Of a stretch of 48,141 nt of DNA, positions 13,751 through 20,310 are shown piece by piece. Below the pieces are notes generated by a model, which was given only the letters and a program-made list of their open reading frames with translations, was not told the origin of the DNA and searched no databases. The stretch is from a virus. The DNA lies in the IMG/VR virus record IMGVR_UViG_3300017963_000087, positions 1-48,141 of that record, one strand, 5' to 3'. Position numbers and translations under genes: made by a program. Positions within the stretch are counted from its first letter, which is position 1; each line of letters starts with the position of its first letter.

Positions 13751-14233
13751 ATGAAAGACAGAACTCAAAATGCTCAAATCGCATTTTTATGTTTCGTATT
13801 AATTGCTTTGTTTGTGATATTGGCAATGGGTGTTAACACATGCAACGCACAATATTCAACCAATGTCTCAGGGTATTATCTTTACTTTGACAAGTTGGAT
13901 GCAGGGCAGACAATGCCGACTGCTGACTTTGTCATTACAGAAAATGCAACCTATACCGCACAATGGACAAGGGGTACGGGTAACGTGGGTTATCAATCTC
14001 CGTACGCTGCAACAAATTTTCATGTTTCTTATATACCAAATACTTCTTCGTTGTGGACGAACGACACAACTGCGACACCCTTAGTGATTACGTTTGTTGC
14101 TGGGATATATGAAGTGACATGTGTGGAAGAAGATGTGAACGGGAATCAAAGCGGTAGATCACAACCATTCTTTTTACAGTTTGCAGAAAACTACGCTAAG
14201 GTACCATTTAATTTTATATTAAAAAGGCCATAA
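13751..14233 (+). CDS. Secreted protein with signal peptide
   Basis: The 160-aa protein starts with KDRTQNAQ followed by a hydrophobic core (IAFLCFVLIALFVILAM) and a likely cleavage site after CNA. The remaining about 125 residues are beta-rich and Thr/Asn-rich (TAQWTRGTGNVGYQ), like an immunoglobulin-like or fibronectin-like domain. It precedes the secreted hydrolase-like gene by zero bases. It may be a surface or periplasmic accessory protein expressed during infection. Confidence 0.7.
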   Translation: MKDRTQNAQIAFLCFVLIALFVILAMGVNTCNAQYSTNVSGYYLYFDKLDAGQTMPTADFVITENATYTAQWTRGTGNVGYQSPYAATNFHVSYIPNTSSLWTNDTTATPLVITFVAGIYEVTCVEEDVNGNQSGRSQPFFLQFAENYAKVPFNFILKRP

Positions 14234-15067
14234 ATGAAGTATATAATATTAACATTTATGTTAACCTGTTTAGCTCAGTCGCAGATTGTGGCTGATCATT
14301 TATCGACAAGAGCAAATATCCCGGCTGAATGGATTGAAGCAGCGAAGCAATTAAAAGTACACTATGGACACACATCACACGGTGCTCAAGTAACGGTCGG
14401 GCTTGAAAGACTACCTTATGATGTAAGTATAGGTTATGGTAATCTGCCAAATACAAACGGGCTTAATATATTCGATGGTACGTTTGTGAGTGGTGCGTAT
14501 GATAACGCAGTACAGCCGATTAAATACTGGGATGGAGAACAGGGCCGGAACTGTACCCGGTATGTATTAGATAATTACGATATAGACGTATCGTTTTTTA
14601 TGTGGTGTTGGGAGTTGCGTTCAATGGGCGAGAGTTATGTTGATCGTTATTTAGTATCTATGGAACAATTAGAACAAGAATATCCTGACGTTATTTTTAT
14701 CTACGCAACAGGTCATTCTCAAACATATGAAGGTCATCATTATTATGGGCATTTAGGCAATGGATATTTACCGATCTTTACCAGAAACCACAATAAAATA
14801 AGACAGTATTGCAGGGACAATAATAAAGTTTTATTTGACTTTGGTGAAATTGATTGCTGGTGGTTTGATGGGAATAGTTGGAGCCAAAGCACAACAAACG
14901 GATACCCAAGAGAGCATGACCACTATAACATCGATCAGGCCGGGCACACCTCATATGAAAACTGTGAAAATAAAGGTAAGGCGTTCTGGTGGCTTTTAGC
15001 ACGTTTAGCAGGTTGGCAACAGGAGTTTGTTATATCCAAACCGAGGAATCTGAGGATTGTCAGATAA
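14234..15067 (+). CDS. Secreted SGNH-hydrolase-like protein
   Basis: The 277-aa protein has a signal peptide ([17 protein letters not shown]). Then comes [24 protein letters not shown], a motif I associate with secreted proteins of Bacteroidota and related phyla. A later [13 protein letters not shown] and [16 protein letters not shown] suggest the strands and acidic residue of an SGNH-type fold. The end includes [14 protein letters not shown]. No standard GDSL serine motif is obvious, so an esterase role is a guess. With the neighbouring sulfotransferases it could modify exopolysaccharide (inference). Confidence 0.6.
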   Translation: MKYIILTFMLTCLAQSQIVADHLSTRANIPAEWIEAAKQLKVHYGHTSHGAQVTVGLERLPYDVSIGYGNLPNTNGLNIFDGTFVSGAYDNAVQPIKYWDGEQGRNCTRYVLDNYDIDVSFFMWCWELRSMGESYVDRYLVSMEQLEQEYPDVIFIYATGHSQTYEGHHYYGHLGNGYLPIFTRNHNKIRQYCRDNNKVLFDFGEIDCWWFDGNSWSQSTTNGYPREHDHYNIDQAGHTSYENCENKGKAFWWLLARLAGWQQEFVISKPRNLRIVR

Positions 15068-15093
15068 TTCTTATTTAAAGGGGGTGATGCCAA

Positions 15094-15153
15094 TTGGTCA
15101 GGGCACTAATAATAGTAGTGCTTTTACTACTATCACAGGTCGTTAAAGGGTAG
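15094..15153 (+). CDS. Candidate 19-aa hydrophobic microprotein
   Basis: A TTG-started frame after AAAGGGGGTG (spacing about 10) encodes RALIIVVLLLLSQVV flanked by one Arg and one Lys, a single transmembrane segment. An ATG frame at 15087 in another register (19 residues) is an alternative. The DNA also forms an AGTAGT/ACTACT hairpin (about 15113-15130). I rate this as possible only. Confidence 0.25.
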   Translation: MVRALIIVVLLLLSQVVKG

Positions 15154-15169
15154 AAGGGTGGGCACATAA

Positions 15170-15181
15170 TTATAATTATAA
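15170..15181. promoter_or_regulatory. Second copy of the TTATAATTATAA palindrome
   Basis: This copy lies 21 nt before the ssb start. TATAAT within it (15171-15176) could serve as a -10 box but there is no good -35 at 17 nt. See the copy at 5502-5513. Confidence 0.35.
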
Positions 15182-15201
15182 ACAAAAAACAGGAGTGAAC
15201 T

Positions 15202-15612
15202 ATGCCTAATAAAAATTTATGTATCCTTGTTGGACATGCCGGGGGTGACCCGGAAGTCCGTTATAGTTCAAGTGGGACATGTATTGCAAACTTCTCACTG
15301 GCAACGTCATGGGGTAAAAAAGACTCTGACGGTAACTGGGAAAACTTTACAGACTGGCACAAGATTGTGGCATTTGGGAAGTTGGGAGAGAAGGTTGCTG
15401 AGTATATAAACAAAGGTCAACCAGTGATGGTCGAGGGTTCAATCAGATATGAGTCATGGGAAGATGATCAGGGCAATAAAAAATATGCAACGAAGATCAT
15501 TGCACGATCTGTTGATATTCTGATTAAACCCGTTGACAATCAAAATCAAGAAAAGGTTAACAATCAGGTTGACAATAAAAAAGACGAGGAAGAGAGTGAT
15601 CTCCCATTCTGA
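15202..15612 (+). CDS. ssb: Single-stranded DNA-binding protein
   Basis: The 136-aa protein has the OB fold of bacterial SSB: NLCILVGHAGGDPEVRYSSSGT at the start (given here in part as VGHAGGDPEVRY), then ANFSLATSW, TDWHKIVAFGKLGEKVAEYINKG and EGSIRYESWED. The acidic, low-complexity tail ends in DLPF, the usual C-terminal tip (DxPF) that binds partner proteins. It protects single-stranded DNA during replication and recombination. The start follows ACAGGAG. The next gene starts inside its last codons, so that protein is made together with SSB. Confidence 0.95.
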   Translation: MPNKNLCILVGHAGGDPEVRYSSSGTCIANFSLATSWGKKDSDGNWENFTDWHKIVAFGKLGEKVAEYINKGQPVMVEGSIRYESWEDDQGNKKYATKIIARSVDILIKPVDNQNQEKVNNQVDNKKDEEESDLPF

Positions 15613-16231
15613 TTTTATTCGCTACGGCGAAGAGATATCGGAAGACCTTCGGCTTGAGCGATTTCATCAGATATCTAAAAACATTGACGTCGATTCCGCA
15701 CAATGGTTTAGAAACAATCTCGACTGGTTGCAGAAGAATTGGATAATGGATGAATCGATAAGAAAATCTTATGGCGATATAGAGTTATCTGTTATGACAA
15801 GACCACCCGGGAAAAACAAAGATCATTTAGGTCAGGAAATGCCCATCTCCATGAGTCAGCCGGAAATTAAAACCTATCAGATGCAATTGTTTAGGGTTCA
15901 CCGGAGAATAAGTCATGGAATTCATTCTAATTATCGTAATTATCAAAGTGAAATGTTAAAGTTAAAAGAGGCTGTTATTCAGGAACAGATTCACAATATA
16001 CTGAGAGCCTGCGTATTTGGGGTGTATATTAAGATAAACCCGGTAATCACCCCGACACTTCGTTCCATGTCCGGGTTTATCGAACAAAAAGGAAGATTGC
16101 CCAGACCCGAGGATCAAGTCACTATGGCGGTTTTAGGGGGTAGATTCTTACAGATGCATACCATGCCAGACTTCGGTAGTGAACACGAAGAGTTCTGGCT
16201 AACTACGGAGTGTTGTATAATTGCACACTAA
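15596..16231 (+). CDS. Unknown 211-aa protein with N-terminal SDFIRYGEE motif
   Basis: I take GTG 15596 as start, 7 nt after GAGG. Earlier ATG 15533 lies inside ssb and would add only a shifted ssb frame. The N-terminus ISHSDFIRYGEEI is shared in form with the next two genes marked here. The rest is helical with no clear family (FHQISKNIDVDSAQWF, QEQIHNILRACVFG). It overlaps ssb by 17 nt and may interact with SSB or the replication complex (inference). Confidence 0.7.
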   Translation: MISHSDFIRYGEEISEDLRLERFHQISKNIDVDSAQWFRNNLDWLQKNWIMDESIRKSYGDIELSVMTRPPGKNKDHLGQEMPISMSQPEIKTYQMQLFRVHRRISHGIHSNYRNYQSEMLKLKEAVIQEQIHNILRACVFGVYIKINPVITPTLRSMSGFIEQKGRLPRPEDQVTMAVLGGRFLQMHTMPDFGSEHEEFWLTTECCIIAH

Positions 16232-16439
16232 AGACTTTCTAAGATATACAGAAGACATATATCCAATTCATTCTAAAAACGTATGTGCCCAATGTGGTAA
16301 CGAAATATTAGAAAAGGATTTAATATGGTTGGATCGTGTTGCATCTGTTCAATTATGCACCCATGCATTGTGTGGTGCGATATTACAACCCATTGGGGAA
16401 AATAGTTATATTGCGATAGGTTGGCCATATTCCCCTTGA
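16221..16439 (+). CDS. Small zinc-binding protein with TKDFLRYTED motif
   Basis: The 72-aa frame starts at TTG 16221, overlapping the previous stop. Its second to eleventh residues (HTKDFLRYTED) repeat the motif of the genes at 15596 and 17182. CAQCGNE near residue 22 and later Cys/His (CTHALC) make a zinc site likely. The shared N-terminus decides the start, since no ATG is present. Confidence 0.6.
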   Translation: MHTKDFLRYTEDIYPIHSKNVCAQCGNEILEKDLIWLDRVASVQLCTHALCGAILQPIGENSYIAIGWPYSP

Positions 16440-16464
16440 CTTAGTTCCCACAAAGGGTTATATT
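16436..16464 (+). promoter_or_regulatory. Promoter before the 205-aa protein
   Basis: TTGACT (16436-16441), 17 nt, TATATT (16459-16464). The -35 overlaps the end of the previous gene. The match is among the best of the set. Confidence 0.75.
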
Positions 16465-16577
16465 ATGGCATTCACTAACAATAGGGGTTGAAATGTTCTA
16501 CATCACAATAATGAGCAAACTTATCCTGTTGAAGTGTAAGATCAAAATAAAATTACACAAAATGAAAGGAGTATCTT

Positions 16578-17195
16578 ATGTACGAAGATCGGGCGAAACA
16601 AATGTTTGAAGAGACTCCCGGTTTAGAAGTTATCGAGGCTATTCATGAGGATTTCGATGTGGCCGGGCAAGAATTGCTTGAGAAAGCAAACGAACTCCTT
16701 GATACCGAGAAGAAGAAAGTCAACCCGGAAGTCCACAACAAACTCAAGGATTTCGGTTTTAAACGGGCAGAGGCTGTAGTAAAGGTAGAGGAACAGGAAA
16801 AGGCCGAGGCTATCGCCAAGGCTGTCGCAGAAAAGGTTGCCTATTACTTTGAACACTACCCGTTCAACAAATTTATCACCAGAGAGCAGGTAAAGGATAT
16901 CTGTAAGAAATATGGTCTTGTCTTTGGTAAGACCGAGTGGTACATTGGAGATATCCCGGAGAAGAACCAGATGGAGATTGCCTCTTTTGAAGTACGGGAA
17001 GAGGATAAAGTCTCTGAGCGAGACATTATGATCGTCGCCACCAAGGATGAATTCGATCAAAAAGGCCTTCAGTTATCTAATGGCTGGGAACTCAAAGAAC
17101 TCCCGAAAGACCCGATTGTTTTATATCCGGTCTCTGGTGGATTTCTGATTGTTTCTAAATGGGGGGCTGAGGCCGATATCGATGAAGTGCAGTGA
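16578..17195 (+). CDS. Unknown 205-aa phage protein
   Basis: The start follows AAAGGAG, about 110 nt after a good promoter. The first half is helical and charged (residues 20-100). The second half has strands and the motif ITREQVKDICKKYGLVFG, then IPEKNQMEIASF, which resemble a conserved protein of other phages of Bacteroidota-like hosts (from memory). The end is an acidic tail. Strong expression signals suggest a needed early product, but the function is unknown. Confidence 0.72.
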   Translation: MYEDRAKQMFEETPGLEVIEAIHEDFDVAGQELLEKANELLDTEKKKVNPEVHNKLKDFGFKRAEAVVKVEEQEKAEAIAKAVAEKVAYYFEHYPFNKFITREQVKDICKKYGLVFGKTEWYIGDIPEKNQMEIASFEVREEDKVSERDIMIVATKDEFDQKGLQLSNGWELKELPKDPIVLYPVSGGFLIVSKWGAEADIDEVQ

Positions 17196-17382
17196 TTTTC
17201 TCCGATACGGTGAGGACTTAGTAAATGATGGTAAGGAACCGGATAAAATTTTTCCACCCGGGTGGCCAGAGGGTTTTAGGTTAGCAGCAGAGCAACACAG
17301 AAATGACATAGAGGAAAATCTTATGTTCGGTTCCTTTGATCCTGCAATTGTGGCGAGTTCTTCAACACATGTAGATATTTAG
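17182..17382 (+). CDS. Small protein with SDFLRYGED motif, 66 aa
   Basis: The ATG at 17182 overlaps the previous stop. The N-terminus KCSDFLRYGEDLV repeats the motif seen at 15596 and 16221. The middle is PGWPEGFRLAAEQHRND and the end is Ser-rich. Its stop codon overlaps the first bases of the tRNA gene. Confidence 0.62.
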   Translation: MKCSDFLRYGEDLVNDGKEPDKIFPPGWPEGFRLAAEQHRNDIEENLMFGSFDPAIVASSSTHVDI

Positions 17383-17454
17383 TGGGGTAGAGAAGTGGTA
17401 TCTCGGGAGAATCATAATCTCCGTCTATCGTGGGTTCGAATCCCACCCCCACCA
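17381..17454 (+). tRNA. tRNA-Met or tRNA-Ile2 (CAT anticodon)
   Basis: The D-arm is GAGA/TCTC, the anticodon arm is GGAGA/TCTCC with loop ATCATAA (anticodon CAT), and the T-arm is GTGGG/CCCAC around TTCGAAT. The acceptor pairs GTGGGG with CCCCAC, leaving an A1:C72 mismatch. The anticodon stem lacks the three G:C pairs of initiators, so it is elongator Met, or Ile if C34 is modified to lysidine. CCA is not encoded. Confidence 0.88.
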
Positions 17455-17456
17455 CT

Positions 17457-17702
17457 ATGTTTAAATTATTACGTAAAATAAAACTGAGCCGACTATTGAA
17501 AATAGAACCTACCTACAGGACAAAATATGGTTATGAGTTTAGCCAAAAAGACCTCGACAAAATGGAAGAGCAGGGCTTTTCTGAACAGGATATAGCAGAA
17601 ATACTCAATATATCGAGACGGATGCTGTATAAAATAAGGAAAAAAATGAACTGGCCCCATAAAATAAGGTCTGATAAAGGGAAAACTCATGCCAAAAGTT
17701 AG
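17457..17702 (+). CDS. HTH protein, 81 aa
   Basis: The ATG at 17457 comes two bases after the tRNA; an earlier start at 17430 would lie in the tRNA. There is no usable Shine-Dalgarno site, so tRNA processing may leave a nearly leaderless message. Residues 30-60 (FSEQDIAEILNISRRMLYKIRKKMNW) form a helix-turn-helix closely like that at 8972. The rest is basic. It may regulate the late switch just downstream (inference from place). Confidence 0.72.
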   Translation: MFKLLRKIKLSRLLKIEPTYRTKYGYEFSQKDLDKMEEQGFSEQDIAEILNISRRMLYKIRKKMNWPHKIRSDKGKTHAKS

Positions 17703-17862
17703 GATACGTGTGGCCGAGCGGTATCCATATTATTCACTTGAAGATACCTCTGAATTAGACGAAGAAGTTGAACTTGACCAGCAAGTGATAAATATGATGC
17801 GTGAGGCAGAGAGACTCCTTAATTTGATTGAAAAGGAAATAAAAAAAGATAAAATTGTGTAA
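17689..17862 (+). CDS. Small helical protein, 57 aa
   Basis: ATG 17689 follows AAAGGGA and overlaps the HTH gene. The N-terminal half is acidic (LEDTSELDEEVELD), the C-terminal half is a heptad-like helix (MMREAERLLNLIEKEIKKDK). By its place just before the late promoter it could be an antiterminator or co-regulator, but no motif supports this. Confidence 0.6.
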   Translation: MPKVRIRVAERYPYYSLEDTSELDEEVELDQQVINMMREAERLLNLIEKEIKKDKIV

Positions 17863-17877
17863 AATTGTAAAATAATG

Positions 17878-17906
17878 TTGTTTTTTTAGGGAACATGCAT
17901 TATATT
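17878..17906 (+). promoter_or_regulatory. Late promoter
   Basis: TTGTTT (17878-17883), 17 nt, TATATT (17901-17906). It is followed by about 95 nt of leader, a strong terminator and then the structural operon. Confidence 0.7.
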
Positions 17907-17912
17907 ACCCCA

Positions 17913-18006
17913 CGTGATGGGAACAATTCTACATAATGACTCCTTTGGTTAGTGGTTAAAACCCCTACACTGTGGTATCAGCACAGCACAGTGTCAGGGG
18001 TTTTTT
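17913..18006 (+). ncRNA. Late leader RNA / small terminated RNA
   Basis: From the predicted start to the terminator the transcript would be about 94 nt with no open frame. It includes a D-arm-like hairpin (GGTT/AACC around AGTGGTTAA). Promoter, short leader, terminator, late genes is the layout of lambda pR' and its 6S RNA. Confidence 0.5.
17958..18006 (+). terminator. Strong Rho-independent terminator
   Basis: AAAACCCCT (17958-17966) pairs with AGGGGTTTT (17996-18004). Inside, ACACTGTG (17968-17975) and CACAGTG pair further. Six T follow. It stands between the late promoter and the late operon. Confidence 0.92.
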
Positions 18007-18020
18007 GCGTTTGAGGGAAC

Positions 18021-18260
18021 ATGGACGGCATAGAAAAGTTAATTAAAATAATCGAACAGACCGAGACTATTATTATGACTGATGCAGATATTCTTAAGGA
18101 CCTCGCAAACTGTTTGGAACGAAAAGGTAAATTTAAAATTACTATTAACGGGTTCGGTGGCAATCTGGCCAATCTTAATGTTCAGGTTAAAACCGGAAAG
18201 AAGACGTGGATGCACGCTTCCAAAAATAATTCTCAACCGAATAACTCAGGTAATCAGTAG
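18021..18260 (+). CDS. Hypothetical 79-aa protein
   Basis: The first gene of the late operon, after GAGGGA. The N-terminal half is helical (IEKLIKIIEQTETIIM, ILKDLANCLERKG); the C-terminal half is polar and glycine/asparagine-rich. No family recognised. Confidence 0.68.
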   Translation: MDGIEKLIKIIEQTETIIMTDADILKDLANCLERKGKFKITINGFGGNLANLNVQVKTGKKTWMHASKNNSQPNNSGNQ

Positions 18261-18274
18261 GAAGGAAGTGAATT

Positions 18275-18697
18275 ATGGCTTGGACGGTCAAAACGATCAA
18301 GAATAACTTCATGGTCGCCTACGAAGATTTGGTTTTGAGTACAACTCCGGGTACCAACGATATTAGCACATCTCGTATCCCAGATCAATGTCTCATTCCC
18401 GGCAAGGACTTTATTGTTGGGCTATATGCCCGTAATGCAAGTTCATCCGGTGCTGTTGATGTTGATGTGGATGCAAGTTATTCTTCTGGTGGTACTTATG
18501 CAGTACTTAAGGCTGATGTTATCGCCAGCGTTACGCTGGGTGGAGAATTTTCCATGGGACTTTACGATGTAAGTGCCAATGGCGAAATGCCTTACTATAA
18601 AGTAAGGATCGACCCAGATACTGCAGGCAAGGCGACTCAGACCTATCGTGTCTACGTCATTCAAAACAATCAGGCCAATGAGGTGCAGAACCCGTAA
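18275..18697 (+). CDS. Putative head decoration protein
   Basis: The 140-aa protein is mostly beta and rich in Ser, Thr, Val and Asp (AVDVDVDASYSSGG, TLGGEFSMGLYD). It is similar in size and composition to capsid decoration or small structural proteins. The start follows AGGAAGTG. It lies at the head of the late operon, upstream of a glycosyltransferase. The call rests on composition and place, not on a family match. Confidence 0.4.
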   Translation: MAWTVKTIKNNFMVAYEDLVLSTTPGTNDISTSRIPDQCLIPGKDFIVGLYARNASSSGAVDVDVDASYSSGGTYAVLKADVIASVTLGGEFSMGLYDVSANGEMPYYKVRIDPDTAGKATQTYRVYVIQNNQANEVQNP

Positions 18698-18707
18698 GGG
18701 AGCATCG

Positions 18708-20150
18708 ATGAATGACAATTATCCAGGTGTGGCTGCCATTGTGATAAATTCACGTGGTGGCCACATGTTTAAAGAATGTATGGAGTCTCTGAAAAAACAG
18801 AGATATCCGGGTCCGGTCGAGGTTGTCGTAATGGAGAACCTTGACAAAAAGAAGACAATTGGTAAATGCTGGAACGAGGCGGTTAAGCAGGCTACCACAG
18901 ACCTGTGCGTATTTATTGGTGATGATGACACAGTAAACGCAGAGTATATTTTTGTGTTAGTGTCAACGCTGTTAGAGGCCGAAAAATCGGTGAATCAAGT
19001 TGCTGGAGTGAGTTCGTTCTGTACTGTCTTCGATGGTAAGAATGAGGGTTATACAAATAAAACCCCTACCGGGATGTTTTACAGAAAACATTTACTCGAG
19101 CATCCCTTCGATGAATCCTTAAAGAAACTTGTTGACCGGAAATACATTGATAAAATTTCTGACAAGGGGTTTGCTTATATAATTTCTCCGTTCTATTACG
19201 GATACCGATATCGTCAGCATACAGGCAAGACTGCTGGCCGATATAACATTCAATCTGATAACGAGATTGCAAAAACAGATATATACGCAGTATATGATCA
19301 CAATCATTTTATAGACCCTATCATTGAAGAGTGGAAAAAGGAAGGCTATAACGTAAAGAAAAATGATCAGGTTCAACCAAAGTATCTGGCTGGGGCTAAA
19401 CTGGTCTGGTGTGAGTTTGCCGGGCAGAATGCACAGGTGGTCGCAGATAGCGACCTCCCCGGGAAAAAGGTTGTCAGACTACACGCATATGAGGCGTTTG
19501 GAAAATATCTCAATGAAATAAAATACAATAGATTTGATAAGGTTGTTTTCGTCTCGGACTACATCAGAGAATACTGCGAGAACAGGGTTGGCAAGATAGA
19601 AAACGCAGTAACCATCCCGAACGGGGTTGACCTTACAAAATTTAAAATCCCTGATAAAGGGAAAAAGAGAAATAATAAAATTGCTGTGGCCGGGTATCTG
19701 GCCAATAAAAAGGGTTCACATGTTTTGCTCATGTTGGCAAATGAGTTCCCGGGATTTGAGTTTCATGTTATCGGAAGTTTTCAGGAGAGGGACGTTTACG
19801 ATTTATTTGAACGTAAGAGACCTGCCAATTTAACTCTGTATCCATGGACATCAGATTTAAATGCGTTTTTTACGGACAAATCCTATATCCTGAACACTTC
19901 TCCCCGGGAAAGTCAGGGCATGGCAGTCATGGAAGGTATGGCTGCCGGGCTTAAACCTCTGGTCTATGACTGGGTGGGGGCTGAAAAAATATATACCAGA
20001 GATGGGGTGTGGAAAAGTGTTGACGAACTAAGTTCGTTATTGCACTCTGATTACTGGTTTCCAGAAGAGTATCGCAGGTTTATAAAAAGAAATTATAGTT
20101 TCGAAATTATGAAACGTAGGTACATGAAATTAACAAAAGAGTTAATATAG
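18708..20150 (+). CDS. Two-domain glycosyltransferase (GT2-GT4)
   Basis: The 480-aa protein starts at ATG 18708, 7 nt after AGGGAG. Residues 5-200 form a GT-A domain of family 2: VAAIVINSRGG, VEVVVMEN, and the metal-binding GDDDT near 71-75. The second half, from about residue 250, is a GT-B domain of family 4 type: VVFVSDYIREYC, IPNGVDLTKF near 302, VAGYLANKKGSH, and SPRESQGMAVMEGMAAG with the Glu that binds the nucleotide sugar. It could build a glycan of at least two sugars. Its place between a decoration-like gene and terL suggests modification of virion proteins, with host surface as the alternative. Confidence 0.85.
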   Translation: MNDNYPGVAAIVINSRGGHMFKECMESLKKQRYPGPVEVVVMENLDKKKTIGKCWNEAVKQATTDLCVFIGDDDTVNAEYIFVLVSTLLEAEKSVNQVAGVSSFCTVFDGKNEGYTNKTPTGMFYRKHLLEHPFDESLKKLVDRKYIDKISDKGFAYIISPFYYGYRYRQHTGKTAGRYNIQSDNEIAKTDIYAVYDHNHFIDPIIEEWKKEGYNVKKNDQVQPKYLAGAKLVWCEFAGQNAQVVADSDLPGKKVVRLHAYEAFGKYLNEIKYNRFDKVVFVSDYIREYCENRVGKIENAVTIPNGVDLTKFKIPDKGKKRNNKIAVAGYLANKKGSHVLLMLANEFPGFEFHVIGSFQERDVYDLFERKRPANLTLYPWTSDLNAFFTDKSYILNTSPRESQGMAVMEGMAAGLKPLVYDWVGAEKIYTRDGVWKSVDELSSLLHSDYWFPEEYRRFIKRNYSFEIMKRRYMKLTKELI

Positions 20151-20184
20151 TATACCTTGTAAAACAAAAAGGTTGATGTAAATT

Positions 20185-20310
20185 ATGCCTTGTGGAACAA
20201 AAAGTGTAAGTGGTTTGAATTCTGCCAGACGGACCTATGACTACAAAAAGAAGAAATCAAAACCTAAAAGGGTGAAACGTGATAGGCCAAGGCGAAAACG
20301 TAAATTATAA
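20185..20310 (+). CDS. Very basic 41-aa peptide
   Basis: A short frame between the glycosyltransferase and terL. It ends in a Lys/Arg-rich stretch (KKKKSKPKRVKRDRPRRKRK). It overlaps the first codons of terL. There is a weak GG-containing site. It may be a DNA-binding peptide or a translational coupling frame. Confidence 0.45.
   Translation: MPCGTKSVSGLNSARRTYDYKKKKSKPKRVKRDRPRRKRKL

Noticed and set aside
16493-16609. Frame of 38 aa after GGGG before the 205-aa gene
   Set aside because: It overlaps the ribosome site and first codons of the stronger gene at 16578, is poor in sequence character and could be chance in A-rich DNA.
16623-17060. Minus-strand frame of 145 aa
   Set aside because: It lies fully opposite the 205-aa gene, has no ribosome site and reads as the complement of an ordinary coding region.
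17940-17965. tRNA-like gene in the late leader
   Set aside because: GGTT-AGTGGTTAA-AACC looks like a D-arm, but no anticodon arm or T-arm follows; the rest is the terminator.
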